A DNA stretch of 60,825 bases from Fundidesulfovibrio agrisoli (GCF_022808715.1 NZ_JAKZKX010000023.1:1-60825), one strand, 5' to 3'. Positions 7,427-18,900 are shown, numbered from the stretch's first letter. Made by a program: numbers and translations. Notes: generated by a model not told the origin, from the letters alone.

Positions 7427-8754
7427 ATGGCGTCCTCCATCCAGGCGGCCAGGATGTCGATGTCGCGGCGGGAGTTTTTCTCGGTGCAGCAGACCAGCAG
7501 GGCGTTGTCCATGCCCTGGTAGTAGCGGCCCAGGGGGAAGCCCGGCACGAAACCCTTTTCGATGAGCGTCAGGCACACGTCCTGCGCGGAGCGGGGCAGG
7601 GTGATGGCGAACTCGTTGCCGAAGGGCGCGCCGTTCAGCAGTTCCACGCCCTTGATGGCCGTGAGCTTCTTGGCGGCGTAACGGGCGTTCTCCATGCTCA
7701 CGCGGGCGGTGCGGGCAAGCCCCTCCTCGCCCAGCAGGGAGAGGTGGATCAGCGAGCGCAGCGCGCACAGCGCCTGGTTGGAGCAGATGTTGGAGGTGGC
7801 CTTCTGGCGGCGGATGTGCTGCTCGCGGGCCTGCAGGGTGAGCACGTAGCCGGTGCGGCCCTGGCCGTCCTGGGTGCGGCCCACGATGCGCCCTGGCATC
7901 TGGCGCACCAGGGGCTTGGTGCTGGTCATGATGCCCAGGTACGGCCCGCCGAAGGAGAGGGGCAGCCCAAGGCTCTGGCCCTCGGCCACGGCGATGTCCG
8001 CGCCCATGGCGGAGGGGGTCTTGAGCACGCTCTGCAGCACCGGGTAGGCGCTGACGATGGCCAGCGCGCCCTTGGCCTTGGCCGCCGCGAACAGGGCCGA
8101 AGCGTCTTCCACGCAACCGAAGAAGTTGGGGTTCTGCACCACCACGCAGGCGGTGGCGTCGTCCAGCGCGGCCTGCATGGCGGCGAAGTCCGTGGCGCCC
8201 TTGGCTTGGGGCACCGTGACCAGCGTGAGCTTGAGGTTGCGGGTGTAGGTGTCCAGGAGGATGCGGTAGATGGGGCTCACCGTCTCGGAGACGATCACCT
8301 TGACCCGCTTGGTCTGGCGCACGGCCATCATCATGGCCTCGTAGAGCGCGGTGCCGCCGTCGTAGACGCTGGCGTTGGCGCACTCCATGCCCATGAGCCG
8401 GGCCACGGCGGTCTGGTATTCGAAGATGGCCTGCAGGGTGCCCTGGCTGGCCTCGGGCTGGTAGGGCGTGTAGGCGGTGTAGAACTCGCCGCGGCTGATG
8501 AGCGCGTCCACGGCCGAGGGCACGTAGTGGTCGTAGAAGCCTGCGCCGAGGAAGCTGACCATGCCGTTGGAGTTGCGCGCGGCCAGGTCTTCGATGCGCT
8601 GGCGGGTGGCCATCTCGGAGAGGCCCTCCGGCAGGTCGAAGCTCTTGGGGCGCAGGGCCAGGGGGATCTCGGCGAACAGCTCCTCCACGGAGCCCGCGCC
8701 GATTGCCCCCAGCATGGCCCGGGTGTCCTCCGGGGTGTGGGGAACGTAGGGCAT
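7423..8754 (-). CDS. gcvPA: glycine dehydrogenase (decarboxylating) subunit 1
   Basis: N-terminal half of the split P-protein, forming the alpha2beta2 decarboxylase with GcvPB. The N-terminus MPYVPHTPEDTRAMLGAIG and the internal FLGAGFYDHYVPSAVD and YTPYQPEASQGTLQ are highly conserved GcvPA motifs. 443 residues is normal. It starts 13 nt after gcvH with GAGGAG upstream and overlaps gcvPB by four bases. The PLP lysine is in the other subunit, so this one is structural and substrate-binding. Confidence 0.95.
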   Translation of the reverse strand: MPYVPHTPEDTRAMLGAIGAGSVEELFAEIPLALRPKSFDLPEGLSEMATRQRIEDLAARNSNGMVSFLGAGFYDHYVPSAVDALISRGEFYTAYTPYQPEASQGTLQAIFEYQTAVARLMGMECANASVYDGGTALYEAMMMAVRQTKRVKVIVSETVSPIYRILLDTYTRNLKLTLVTVPQAKGATDFAAMQAALDDATACVVVQNPNFFGCVEDASALFAAAKAKGALAIVSAYPVLQSVLKTPSAMGADIAVAEGQSLGLPLSFGGPYLGIMTSTKPLVRQMPGRIVGRTQDGQGRTGYVLTLQAREQHIRRQKATSNICSNQALCALRSLIHLSLLGEEGLARTARVSMENARYAAKKLTAIKGVELLNGAPFGNEFAITLPRSAQDVCLTLIEKGFVPGFPLGRYYQGMDNALLVCCTEKNSRRDIDILAAWMEDAI

Positions 8755-8767
8755 GTGGGCTCCTCGC

Positions 8768-9145
8768 CTAGTGGCAGGACTTGGCGTTTTCTTCGTAGGC
8801 GGCGGCGTCCAGCAGGCCCTCGGGCTTGGCGGAGAGCTTCACCTTTATCATCCAACCGCCCGCGAAGGGCTCCTGGTTGACGAGCTCGGGCGCGCCGTCC
8901 AGGTCGGCGTTGACCTCCACCACCTCGCCGCTGACAGGGGAGTACAGCTCGCTGGCGGCCTTCACGGACTCGATGGAGCCGAACTCCTTGCCCTGGGTGA
9001 CGGTGGCGCCGATGGCGGGCAGATCCACGAAGGTGATGTCTCCGAGCTGCTCCTGGGCGAAGGAGGTGATGCCGACGGTGGCGGTGTCGCCCTCGATCTT
9101 GGCCCATTCATGGGAGGGGGTGTACAGAAGGTCGGTTGGGAACAT
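8768..9145 (-). CDS. gcvH: glycine cleavage system H protein
   Basis: 125-residue lipoyl carrier that shuttles the aminomethyl group between P- and T-proteins. Motifs: [20 protein letters not shown] near the start and [20 protein letters not shown] with the lipoylated lysine at about K62. ATG 9145 has GGAG a few bases upstream; the longer upstream open frame is out-of-family and antisense to the next gene. It is the first gene of the gcvH-gcvPA-gcvPB operon. A missing gcvT nearby means the aminomethyltransferase must be encoded elsewhere. Confidence 0.95.
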   Translation of the reverse strand: MFPTDLLYTPSHEWAKIEGDTATVGITSFAQEQLGDITFVDLPAIGATVTQGKEFGSIESVKAASELYSPVSGEVVEVNADLDGAPELVNQEPFAGGWMIKVKLSAKPEGLLDAAAYEENAKSCH

Positions 9146-9232
9146 GCGTGGCTCCTTGTGGGGATCGGCCGTCGGGGTGCGGGTTGCGCCCGTGCGGTCC
9201 GTGCGTTTTCGTCCTCGGCGCGAGGCGGGGGG

Positions 9233-9261
9233 ATAGTATCCGCGAGCGCCCCACGGGGCAA
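9233..9261 (-). promoter_or_regulatory. sigma70-type promoter of gcvH-gcvPA-gcvPB
   Basis: On the minus strand TTGCCC (complement of 9256-9261), a 17-bp spacer and TACTAT (complement of 9233-9238). It predicts a leader of roughly 80 nt before gcvH. I see no glycine-riboswitch-like architecture in that leader. Confidence 0.6.
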
Positions 9262-9334
9262 GGGTTTCCTTGCTCCGGCGCACTTGCGCGCGGCCCTGGA
9301 TGCGGGTATCTGCTGCCCTTCGGAGGAGACGTTC

Positions 9335-10039
9335 ATGCATACCGAAACAACCCCGGAACAGGCCCCCAAATCCCTGCCGGACTACACCGTGGGGCCGCGC
9401 CAGCGCCTTGTGGTCGAGGAGCTGGGCCGCGCCTGGCAGCTCAACCGCACCGGCGACCTGGAGGCCATCTGGGAGAACATGAGCCGCGAGGAGTTCGGCG
9501 AGGACGAGCGCATGCCCTACTGGGCGGAGCTCTGGCCCGCCAGCACGCTCCTGTGCCGCTGGCTCGCCCGCAACAAGGAGGCCATCTCCGGGCGCATCTG
9601 CCTGGACGTGGGCTGCGGATTGGGGCTCACGGGCATCGTGGGCACCTGGCTCGGAGCCAGGGTGGTGGGCATGGACCACCAGTGGCCCGCGGTGTACTTC
9701 AGCAGGGAGAACGCGGAGCTCAACGGCGTGGAGCAGCCCATGTGGGTCCAGATGGACTGGTGCGCCCCGGCCTTCAAGCCCCGCTGTTTCGACTTCATGT
9801 GGGGCGGGGACATCGTCTACGAAACCCGCTTCTACCATCCCCTGACCAGACTGTTCAGGGAATACCTGGCCCCCGGGGGCCGCATCTGGCTGGCCGAACC
9901 CAAGCGCAGCGTGTCCGCCCCGGTGTGGGAGCGCCTTGCCGGGGACGGCTTCAACGTGCGCAAGCTCTTCACCGAGCCCGTGCCCGTGGAGGGCTACCAC
10001 GTCACGGTCAACCTCTGGGAAATGACCCTGCCGGACTAG
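9335..10039 (+). CDS. class I SAM-dependent methyltransferase
   Basis: 234 residues with a Rossmann methyltransferase core: motif [15 protein letters not shown] (about residues 90-103), motif [12 protein letters not shown], and post-motif [14 protein letters not shown] in the motif IV position. The overall pattern (short N-terminal helical region with [11 protein letters not shown], then the core) resembles the METTL21/ETFB-lysine methyltransferase-like group that modifies proteins; the substrate cannot be told. ATG 9335 has GGAGGAG upstream. It is divergent from gcvH and followed 10 nt later by nikR, so the two may be co-transcribed. Confidence 0.75.
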   Translation: MHTETTPEQAPKSLPDYTVGPRQRLVVEELGRAWQLNRTGDLEAIWENMSREEFGEDERMPYWAELWPASTLLCRWLARNKEAISGRICLDVGCGLGLTGIVGTWLGARVVGMDHQWPAVYFSRENAELNGVEQPMWVQMDWCAPAFKPRCFDFMWGGDIVYETRFYHPLTRLFREYLAPGGRIWLAEPKRSVSAPVWERLAGDGFNVRKLFTEPVPVEGYHVTVNLWEMTLPD

Positions 10040-10049
10040 AGGAGGCATC

Positions 10050-10469
10050 ATGGGCAAGACCATACGCTTCGGCGTGTCGCTCAACTCCGACCTGCTGGAG
10101 CAGTTTGACTCCCTCTGCGAGGAGCGCAGCTACCCCAACCGCTCCGAGGCCATCCGCGACCTGATAAGGAGCGTCCTGGTGGAGAAGGAGCAGCAGGCGG
10201 GGGACCGCGAGATCGCGGGAGTGCTGAGCCTCGTCTACGACCACCACTTCTCCGACCTGGCCCAGCGCCTGGTGGAGATACAGCACGACGAGCACGACGT
10301 AATCCTGACCACCATGCACGTGCACCTGGACCACCACAACTGCCTGGAGGTGCTCATCCTCAAGGGCGGTGGCGAGGCCATCCGCAGGCTCTCCGACAGG
10401 CTCATCTCCACCAAGGGCGTCAAGCACGGCAAGCTCACCCTGACCACCACCGGGCAGGGGCTGGCCTAA
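10050..10469 (+). CDS. nikR: nickel-responsive transcriptional regulator
   Basis: 139 residues: N-terminal ribbon-helix-helix DNA-binding domain ([18 protein letters not shown] ... [13 protein letters not shown]) and C-terminal ACT-like nickel-sensing domain. The high-affinity Ni ligands are visible as H90, H92 and C98 in the HVHLDHHNC segment, with an upstream His near 79. It represses nickel uptake or nickel enzyme genes when Ni is replete. No nik/cbi transporter or hydrogenase is in the window, so its targets are elsewhere. The ATG has AGAGGAGGC upstream. Confidence 0.95.
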   Translation: MGKTIRFGVSLNSDLLEQFDSLCEERSYPNRSEAIRDLIRSVLVEKEQQAGDREIAGVLSLVYDHHFSDLAQRLVEIQHDEHDVILTTMHVHLDHHNCLEVLILKGGGEAIRRLSDRLISTKGVKHGKLTLTTTGQGLA

Positions 10470-10483
10470 CCAACAGAATTTCA

Positions 10484-11257
10484 ATGAAAGACATCCAATC
10501 ATCACCCGCAGACGTCTCCATCGCCATCGACCGCGTGGGCATCAAGTCCCTGCGCCTGCCCCTCACCGTGAAGGACCGCGAACACGGCAGCCAGCACACC
10601 GTGGCCGAGGTGGACCTGGCCGTGGACCTGCCCGCCCAGTTCAAGGGCACGCACATGTCGCGCTTCGTGGAGGCCCTCGAGGGCTGGAAGGCCGGGCTGG
10701 ACTACCAGGGCTTCAAGGAGCTGGTGGCCGACGTGCGTGAGCGCCTGGAGGCCCAGAACGCCCACGTGACCATGCGCTTTCCCTACTTCATGCGCCGCTC
10801 CTCCCCGGCCAGCGGGGCTGTCTCCAACATGGACTACGCCTGCACCGTGCAGGGCGACCTGGTGGGCCAGCGCTTCAGCATGACCCTGGGCGTGGAGGTG
10901 CCGGTGATGACCGTGTGCCCCTGCTCCCTGGCCATCAGCGACCAGGGCGCGCACAGCCAGCGCACCGTGGTGCGCGCACGCTGCCGCTTCAAGGGCTTCA
11001 TGTGGCTGGAGGAGCTCATCGCCATGGCCGAGGGGGCCGGATCATCCCCGGTGTACTCGCTGCTCAAGCGCGAGGACGAGAAGCACGTCACCGAGGCGGC
11101 CTTCGCCAACCCCTGCTTCGTGGAGGACGTGGTGCGCGGCGTGGCCAAGGCCCTGGAGGAGCACCCCCGAGTGACCTGGTACAGCGTGGACGTGGAGAGC
11201 TTCGAGTCCATCCACAACCACTGCGCCGTGGCCGGGATCGAGCGGACCAAGGGCTAG
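10484..11257 (+). CDS. folE2: GTP cyclohydrolase FolE2 (type IB)
   Basis: 257-residue GTP cyclohydrolase IB, which converts GTP to 7,8-dihydroneopterin triphosphate for folate (and queuosine) synthesis. Family motifs: [17 protein letters not shown] near the N-terminus, the active-site segment [20 protein letters not shown] with C145 and C147, and the C-terminal [15 protein letters not shown]. The type IB enzyme is the metal-flexible alternative to zinc-dependent FolE. It starts 14 nt after nikR with little room for its own promoter, so nikR-folE2 co-transcription is likely. It ends before a strong terminator. Confidence 0.93.
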   Translation: MKDIQSSPADVSIAIDRVGIKSLRLPLTVKDREHGSQHTVAEVDLAVDLPAQFKGTHMSRFVEALEGWKAGLDYQGFKELVADVRERLEAQNAHVTMRFPYFMRRSSPASGAVSNMDYACTVQGDLVGQRFSMTLGVEVPVMTVCPCSLAISDQGAHSQRTVVRARCRFKGFMWLEELIAMAEGAGSSPVYSLLKREDEKHVTEAAFANPCFVEDVVRGVAKALEEHPRVTWYSVDVESFESIHNHCAVAGIERTKG

Positions 11258-11317
11258 CAGCTGTTGGTACAGGCGATTCTCGCAGCCTGTTCAAGGAACT
11301 CGCGGGCAAGGCGCAAG

Positions 11318-11368
11318 AAAAAGCCAAGCCCGATGCGTAGTTCTCCTACGTGAGGGTTTGGCTTTTTT
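11318..11368. terminator. strong bidirectional terminator between folE2 and the lipoprotein gene
   Basis: AAAAAGCCAAGCCC.. pairs with ..GGGTTTGGCTTTTTT (one bulge), with an inner stem GCGTAG/CTACGT; A's on one side and six T's on the other. It serves both converging genes. Confidence 0.85.
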
Positions 11369-11405
11369 GAAGCAACGCCGCCAGCGAGGATTCTTGGGCA
11401 GGCTG

Positions 11406-11978
11406 CTACCGCAGCCAGACGCTGGCCATCATGGCGAAGAGCGCGTCCCGGTTGGCCTCGAAGAGCTCGCGCGCGGCCTTCTCGTTGTCGCCCATGGTGT
11501 AGGCCAGCACCTGCACCAGCCTGCCCGGCAGGGGCGCGAAGAGCTGGTTCACGAACTGCACGCGCACCTTGCCGCCTTCGTCGGCCACCAGCCTGTAGTA
11601 AAGCGTGTCGTAGGCGCGGGTGTTGCCCACCTTGCCCGGGCCGCACGTGGGCCCGAGGCCCTTGAGCGCCTCCTGGATGTATTGCTTCACGTTTTCGCAG
11701 GCCACGAAGGCGTTCTGGGTCAGGAGCATCTCCTGCCGGGGAGGGCTCACGCAGATCTGGAAGCGAACGTCCTGGCCCGAGCTGGCCTCCACGGCGAAGC
11801 GGCAGCCCTCGATCTGTTTTTCGGCGACGCTCCAGCCCGGCGCGGGCTGGAAGCGCAGCCCCTCGGCCTTGCTCTCATAGCCCTTGAAGGCCGGGGGCGG
11901 CTCCGGCGAACAGGCCCAGAGCACCGGGAGTACGGCCAGAAGCGCGGCCAGGAGCCTGGGGAGCAGGGTGCTTCGCAT
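11406..11978 (-). CDS. hypothetical lipoprotein
   Basis: 190 residues with a classic type II signal: MRSTLLPRLLAALLAVLPVLWAC, the lipobox ending at C23, so it is probably an outer- or inner-membrane-anchored periplasmic lipoprotein. The mature part has two likely disulfide pairs (GCRFAVEA, ICVSPP, FVACENV, PTCGPG) and a PsbP/Mog1-like feel (RFQPAPGWSV..), but I do not recognise a named family. It stands alone, divergent from the deaminase gene and convergent with folE2. Confidence 0.7.
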   Translation of the reverse strand: MRSTLLPRLLAALLAVLPVLWACSPEPPPAFKGYESKAEGLRFQPAPGWSVAEKQIEGCRFAVEASSGQDVRFQICVSPPRQEMLLTQNAFVACENVKQYIQEALKGLGPTCGPGKVGNTRAYDTLYYRLVADEGGKVRVQFVNQLFAPLPGRLVQVLAYTMGDNEKAARELFEANRDALFAMMASVWLR

Positions 11979-12030
11979 GAGGATTTTCTAGCCCGCCGCG
12001 AACCGGCAGGCAACAAGCAGGAGAGATTCG

Positions 12031-12582
12031 ATGAAGATTTGCGTGACCCTCCCGGACTGGGTGGACGCCGTGGCCCGCCCCGGAACCGTGTGCGCCTCCG
12101 ACGAGGAGAAGATGGCCATCGCCGTGGCCCTGGCCGCCGAGAACGTGAGCAGGGGCGGCGGCCCGTTCGGGGCCGTGGTGTTCCACCGGCCCAGCGGCAG
12201 GCTGGTATCCGGCGGGGTGAACCTGGTGCTGCAGTCCGGCCTGAGCTGCTTCCATGCCGAGGTCACGACCTTGAGCGCGGCCCAGGCGCGCCTGGGCCGC
12301 TACGACCTGAACACGGACGGCGGGCACGAGCTGGTCACCTCCAGCGAGCCCTGCGCCATGTGCCTGGGCGCGGTGCTCTGGTCCGGCGTGAAGCGGGTGG
12401 TCTGCGGGGCCTGCTGCGACGCGGCCCGGGCCATCGGCTTCGACGAGGGGCCGGTGTTCCCCGAATCCTGGGCCTACCTGCGCCGCGCGGGCATCGAGGT
12501 GGTGGAGGGCGTGCTCTGCAAGGAGGCCGAGGCCGTGCTCAAGCGCTACAAGGAGCAGGGCGGGGTGGTCTACAACGCCTGA
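12031..12582 (+). CDS. nucleoside/guanine deaminase (cytidine deaminase-like fold)
   Basis: 183 residues of the CMP/dCMP deaminase superfamily. The zinc site is visible as HAEVTTLSAA (His ligand and catalytic Glu, near residue 76) and SSEPCAMCLGAVLW (two Cys ligands). The arrangement with GGGPFGAVVF upstream matches guanine deaminase (GuaD)-type and tRNA-adenosine-deaminase-like relatives rather than riboflavin or comEB types; the exact substrate is uncertain. The ATG follows AGGAGAGATTCG, a good ribosome site. It is divergent from the lipoprotein gene. Confidence 0.8.
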   Translation: MKICVTLPDWVDAVARPGTVCASDEEKMAIAVALAAENVSRGGGPFGAVVFHRPSGRLVSGGVNLVLQSGLSCFHAEVTTLSAAQARLGRYDLNTDGGHELVTSSEPCAMCLGAVLWSGVKRVVCGACCDAARAIGFDEGPVFPESWAYLRRAGIEVVEGVLCKEAEAVLKRYKEQGGVVYNA

Positions 12583-12606
12583 TCTGATCCCCGCCTCCCC
12601 GGCCCG

Positions 12607-14253
12607 CTAGTTGTTCAGCAGCAGCTGCAATAGTCCGAGGTTCGGTACGATCTTCCTGTATGTTCCCGCAAGCGTCTGCGGCTGGCCGGCCTGGAAGGTG
12701 ACGGCCTGCGCAGCGGGCGTTTTCCAGCCGGGCACGGCCGAGAACTCCAGCGTGTGCTGCCCGGCGCTCAGCGCCGAGACATACGCGCCGGGCTGCTGCC
12801 AGCTCCCCCCGTCCACCCGCCATTTTGCTCCGGCCGTCGCCGCTGCCTGCGGCAGTATATTCACCGCCAACTGAGCGGCGTAGTCACCCGTGAGCTGGAA
12901 CGCCTGCCCTGGGGTGGCCGTGATGGTCTGGCTCTGGGGCGTGGTCCAGCTGCCCACCTGATTGAACTCGATGGTGTGTTCCCCGTCGGCCACGCTGCCG
13001 AACATCGTCCCGCTCGTCTGCCAGGCTCCGCCGTCCATGCGCCAGCGCGCTCCGGCCGTGACGGCAGCCGCAGGGGTGATGGCCACGGCGAGACTGGCCG
13101 GGACATAGCCGGACTGGTTGAGCGTGTATGTCTTCCCGGCGATGTTGAAGCTGGCGGAGCGGGGATTGGCGGAAGCGTTGGCGTCCACGTGGACCAGCAC
13201 CTGGCCGGAGCCGGTCCCTGTCGTTCCGGCGTCTATCCTGGCCCAGGCGCTGTCGCTGTAGGCGGACCAGTTGCAGGTGCCGGCCCCGCCGCTGGTGATG
13301 AAGACGCTGTAATCCCCGCTGCCTGCTCCTGCCGCCTGGCTGTTCTTCGAGAGCGCGAATGAGCAGGATGGGCCGCCCTGAACCATGGCCAGGTAGGCGT
13401 ACACGCTGTCCGTGTAGATGCTGGTGTTGGAGTTCTGGTACAAGAGGTGCCCTTTCTTGGGGACGAAGGACCAGGGCTGGCCATTGTATGTTGTATTTGC
13501 CCAATATCCTCCGCTCAGGTCGCTCGTGAGGCTCAATGCGCGCAGCGTCAGCAGTTGGTGCGGCGTGGGCATACGCCACTGGCTGGAATAATAGGTGTTC
13601 CACGCGCTGACGGCGTTGTTGTACGAATAGGCCGGACTCGGGATGTTCCAGGAGAGCCCCGTGGCGGAGTCGGTGTAGCCGGAGAACTGGGGGGTGAGCG
13701 CCGGCCCGCGCACGCAACGGATGTAGAAGAGGGCATCGTTGTAGACCGCGTCGTCGATGGCGTTGGTGGCGGTGTTCAGGTAATAGGAGAAGTTGTCCCG
13801 CCCTATGACGTAGGACTTGGCGTCGGTCCAGTAGCCGCTCGACTTGGTGGTGGGAAAGAAGTGCGCCGGGATGGGCGAGCCGAAATAGCTGCGGGTGGTG
13901 GCCAACTCCAAGGGGGAGGGCGCGCGCCAGTCCGTGTATCCGTTGAGCCTCAATTGCGTGCAGTAGGTGCAGGCTGCCGCCCAACCTCGGGTCACGCCGT
14001 CGTCGGCCTGTTGCCAGGTCAGCCCGGTGTTGAGGTCGGTGATGGTGCCGTCGCCGTTGTCCTCAAAGGCGAAGACCACGCCGTTGCCTTCTGGGAGGAT
14101 GAAAGCCTGCGATCGGGGCGGCAGAATTACCGCAAGGAGCAAGAGGGCCAGTACGGCCAGGAGTGCCCGGCGCGTAGCCAGCCTGTAGCGGGAAGCGGGG
14201 CTGCGGGGTTGTCCGTCCACAGCGTCGTCATGTAAGCGGCAACCGATACGCAT
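12607..14253 (-). CDS. secreted DUF1566/BACON-domain protein
   Basis: 548 residues, probably cell-surface or secreted. A signal segment (ATRRALLAVLALLLLAVILPPRSQA) is followed by two DUF1566 (Lcl C-terminal-like) units: FEDNGDGTITDLNTGLTWQQ...YTDWRAP and YTDSATGLSWN...WRMPT. A BACON-like module (CNWSAYSDSAWARI...) comes next, then two tandem PEGA-like beta repeats each containing the pattern AGA(R/K)WR(M/V)DGG(A/S)WQ. ATG 14253 is preceded by CGGAGG, so the longer frame start at 14301 is rejected. BACON and PEGA modules usually bind carbohydrate or protein; the role here is unknown. It is preceded by a sigma70-like promoter. Confidence 0.75.
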   Translation of the reverse strand: MRIGCRLHDDAVDGQPRSPASRYRLATRRALLAVLALLLLAVILPPRSQAFILPEGNGVVFAFEDNGDGTITDLNTGLTWQQADDGVTRGWAAACTYCTQLRLNGYTDWRAPSPLELATTRSYFGSPIPAHFFPTTKSSGYWTDAKSYVIGRDNFSYYLNTATNAIDDAVYNDALFYIRCVRGPALTPQFSGYTDSATGLSWNIPSPAYSYNNAVSAWNTYYSSQWRMPTPHQLLTLRALSLTSDLSGGYWANTTYNGQPWSFVPKKGHLLYQNSNTSIYTDSVYAYLAMVQGGPSCSFALSKNSQAAGAGSGDYSVFITSGGAGTCNWSAYSDSAWARIDAGTTGTGSGQVLVHVDANASANPRSASFNIAGKTYTLNQSGYVPASLAVAITPAAAVTAGARWRMDGGAWQTSGTMFGSVADGEHTIEFNQVGSWTTPQSQTITATPGQAFQLTGDYAAQLAVNILPQAAATAGAKWRVDGGSWQQPGAYVSALSAGQHTLEFSAVPGWKTPAAQAVTFQAGQPQTLAGTYRKIVPNLGLLQLLLNN

Positions 14254-14284
14254 TGGGCCTCCGAGCTGTTTTTCGCGTTTCGCG

Positions 14285-14312
14285 ACCCTAACATTTATCA
14301 ATAAATTGTCAA
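14285..14312 (-). promoter_or_regulatory. sigma70-like promoter of the DUF1566 gene
   Basis: Minus strand TTGACA (complement of 14307-14312), 16-bp spacer, TAGGGT (complement of 14285-14290), in a locally AT-rich patch. The -10 is the same as the one proposed for csrA. Confidence 0.5.
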
Positions 14313-14399
14313 TGTTTTAGAGCTATTCGCATGTGGAGAGGCGCCCGGGCTTGACACGGCGGCCATGAAGGCCCACCTGTATCGCAGGAGCGCACGGCC

Positions 14400-14783
14400 A
14401 TGATCGGCAGGGTGGATGTGAACATGCAGGCCATCGGGGCCCTGACCTACGCGGTGGACACCCCCGCGCGCAACGTCGCGCCCTCATCGGTCGCCAACCA
14501 CATCCCCCAGCGCCTCGACCCCCCCGGCACCGACGCCTTCGTGGAATCGGCCCGGCCCGACACCGCCGCCTTCGGCGAGACCACCGGCCTCATCCCCGCC
14601 GAGGCCGCCTACGACCACAAGCTCATCGACCAGGCCTGGCGCACCGCCGCCCACGCCAGGGACGTCTCCGTGGAGCGCGGCATGGCCGCCACGGCCCGCA
14701 TGGAGCTTGAACTGCGGGCGCGGGTGGAGGCCATGCGCACCATCGAGCAGAGCACCGGGGCCATCCTGAGGCTCATCGCCTGA
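14400..14783 (+). CDS. hypothetical protein upstream of sigma54 regulator
   Basis: 127 residues, no signal peptide or membrane segment, no family recognised. The first 20 residues (GALTYAVDTPARNVAPSSVANH) and the last ten (MRTIEQSTGAILRLIA) are faintly reminiscent of the terminal helices of flagellar rod/hook-type proteins, which is only a visual impression. ATG 14400 follows CAGGAG. Third-position GC is as in neighbours, so it is probably a real gene. The stop is about 100 bp before the sigma54 activator. Confidence 0.55.
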   Translation: MIGRVDVNMQAIGALTYAVDTPARNVAPSSVANHIPQRLDPPGTDAFVESARPDTAAFGETTGLIPAEAAYDHKLIDQAWRTAAHARDVSVERGMAATARMELELRARVEAMRTIEQSTGAILRLIA

Positions 14784-14886
14784 AATACCGCGCATACGGC
14801 GGCTTTTCCCCCATTTCTTGGCTTGACTTCGCGTCATTTGATTGACAGCTTCGCCCTGTGACTACGGGTTCGACGCGGAGGGAGTC

Positions 14887-15903
<1,017 letters not shown>

Positions 15904-15916
15904 CAAGGCCCGCACT

Positions 15917-18900
15917 GTGAAACATAGCACGCTTCTTGCTATGTTGAGCGCCGTGACGGCGCGATCCCTTGCCAGGGTTTCCTGGCTCCTCTGCCTGTGC
16001 ATCCTTGCCATGCTTCCGGCCTCGGCCTGGGGGCAAAGCTATTCGCTCGCCGTGGGCCCCTCCGCGGACGTGCTCACCGTCAATTTTCCGAAGAAGGCCC
16101 CCCATCCCATGGTGCTGCGCACGGGCGGCAAGCGCATCGAGTTGCTCTTCCCGGCGGGAACCTCGTTCAAGGGCGCTGGCGCGGGGGGTGTGGGGGGCAA
16201 GCAGGTCGCCTCGGTGGAGGCGGCGGACAACGTGCTGGTGGTGCTCACCAACACCGAGGCCTTCGGGTTCGTGAGTTCGCCCAAGGGCGACAAGGCGATC
16301 CAACTGCAGGTTTTCCCTGACCCGGCCGGAGCGCGCTGGAAACCCGCCGAGGGCTCCCAGCAGGCAGCCCAGCCCCAGCCCGCCCCCCAGCAGGCGGCGG
16401 AAACCTCCAATCCTCAGGCGCAGAACCCCGAGCCCGCACAGCCTTCCACGCCCGCACAGCCTTCCAACCAGGTACGGGCGGTCATTAGGCCCGAGGGGGG
16501 CTCCTCCCAGAATGAACCTCTCCGACAGGGAGGACAGCAGGCCCAGGACGCGGCCAAGCCCCAGGCCGTCCAGGGCCAGCCTGCCCAGAATCAGCCTGTC
16601 CCGAGCCAGCCGGCGCAGCCCCAGCCGTTGCAGCAGGGCGCGCCCAACAAGCCGGACTCAGGCGGGGTGGTGCGCCAGAGCCTGATGCAGCCCGCCGCCC
16701 AGGCCCAGCCCGAGGCTTCGGCTCCACCCCGGAGTGCGGTCACGGCTCCGGTCCAGGCGCAGCCTGAGGCGGCTCCCACTGCTGCGGCCCAGCCCCGGAC
16801 ACAAACTTCGATCAAGGCCCCGATCCAGGCCCCGGGTCAGGCACCGGCCGAACCCAATGCTTCTGCGGCGCAGCAGCAGGCCCAGGCTCCTATTCAGGCT
16901 CCGGCCCCGACTCCGGCCCCGACTCCGGCCCAGGCCCCGGCAGCGGTCAAGGCCCTCATCCAGGCTCCGGCTCCCCCCGAGGCTGAAGCGACACAACCCG
17001 CACCGGCCGAGGGCAAGCCCGCCGTTTCGGCTCCCGGCCCAGTCCCTGGCCCCGCGTCGAGTCCGGCGTCGGGTGAAGTCCGCGTCTCCCTGAACATGGA
17101 GAAGCCCGTCCCCGTGGACACCCCCGCGCCGTCCACCCAACCCGCGCCGCCCTCGCAGCAGGAAGCGCCCGCCCAGTCTCCGGCACAGGCTCCGGGGCAG
17201 GCTCCGGCCCAGTCTCCAATCCAGGGGGCCACCGTCGCCCAGGGCGCCCCTCCGGCGGGCGCGGAGACCGAAGCTCCGAAACCTGGCGAGCCCAAGCTCA
17301 AGGACAGCATGGAGGACAAGGCCACAAGCATAAACGCTGAACAGGCCTTGGTGCGCGGTGATTACGAGAAAGCCCTCGGGCTGGCCCGGGGGCTGCTGGA
17401 AAAGCCCGACATCACCAAGGAGCTGCGCGAGGATGCGCTGTACCTCCAAGCCGAAGCCGTCTTCGCCAAGAACAAGGACAAGCTGGCCGAAACCTACCTG
17501 GAGACCAACGACACCATCCAGCAGGCCCTCAACTACAACACCACCTCCTGGCGACTGCCCCGCGCGCTCATCAAGCTGGGCTACATCAACCTCAAGCGGG
17601 GCAACCTGCCCGAGGCCCGCGCCTACTTCAACCTGCTGCGCACCAAGTACCCCCTGGACGAGGAGGTCCCCCTCATCGACGTCTACTGGGGCGAACATTA
17701 TCTTGAGATGGCCAAGAAGGGCGACACCCGGGCCAACTTCGCCCGGGCGGGGCAGTCCTTCAGGGAGGTGCTGCAGAAGTACCCGGAGAGCCGCTTCGCC
17801 CGCGACGCCGCGCTGGGGCTCTCCAAGACGCAGCTGGAGCTGCAGCAGTACACCGAGGCCAGCAAGGTGGTGGACTACATCGACAAGCGCTGGCCACGCT
17901 ACTACGTGGAGAACCCCTCCATGCGGCGCGTGGCTGCGGATATCGCCTACAAGCTCGGCGACTTCGAGAAGGCCAAGGACGACTACCTCTGGTTCTACAA
18001 CCTGGTTCCCGGCGACGCCGCCAACGACCTCGTGCTGGCCCGCCTGGGCGACGTGAACATGCGCCTGGGCAAGCGGGAGGCCGCCCGCGAATTCTACGAC
18101 ATGGCCATCCGCACCTACCCGGGCAGCTACGGCGCGCTGATGTCCATGATGCGCATGGCCGAGCAGGGCGTGCACGACGCCCCCACCATGCAGGAGATGT
18201 TCAAGGCCTTCGCCGACCCCAGCGACATCAAGCCCGACAAGATCTACGAGATCATCACCGAGCAGTATCCCAAGAGCCCCCTTGCCCCCCTGGCCCTGCT
18301 CAAGCTGGCCATGTGGCGGCTCTACAAGAACGAGAACCCCGAAGCGCTCCAACTGGTGGAGAAGTTCCGCAAGGCCTACCCCGGCGACGACCTGGAAAAA
18401 CAGGTGCTCGACGTGGGCACCCAGGCCTTCATCAAGATGCTCGCGGGCCACGTGGACGCCATGAACTACAAGAGCATCATCGACCTTTGGAACCGCTATC
18501 CCTTCCTGTCGGGCCAGGCGGAGCAGATGCCCGACCGCGAGCGCCTGGGCGTCGCACTTGCCATGTACTACCAGGGAATGCCCAAGGAAGCCCTGGCCCT
18601 GGTGGCGCCCTACCTGGACAAGGGCCCCAGCCCCGAGGGCCAGAAGGCCCTCTCCCTGACGCTGACCATCTACCGCGAAAACCAGGACTGGCAGTCCGTG
18701 CTGGACACCCTGCGCAAGGTCTCCTCCTGGAAGGTGGCGGACAACCCCCGCCGCGCCCTGGAGTTCGCCCAGGCCATGGCCCTGGAGCACACCGGGGATT
18801 TCGCCAAGTCGCGCCTGCTCTGGGCCAGGCTGGCTGCGGACGACCAGCTGGACCCGGCCAAGCGCGCCTACGCCGTGTACTACCAGGCCCGCACCGCCTA

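Noticed and set aside
9146-9232. Possible glycine riboswitch in the gcvH leader
   Set aside because: The leader is short and GC-rich, and I could not find tandem aptamer architecture.
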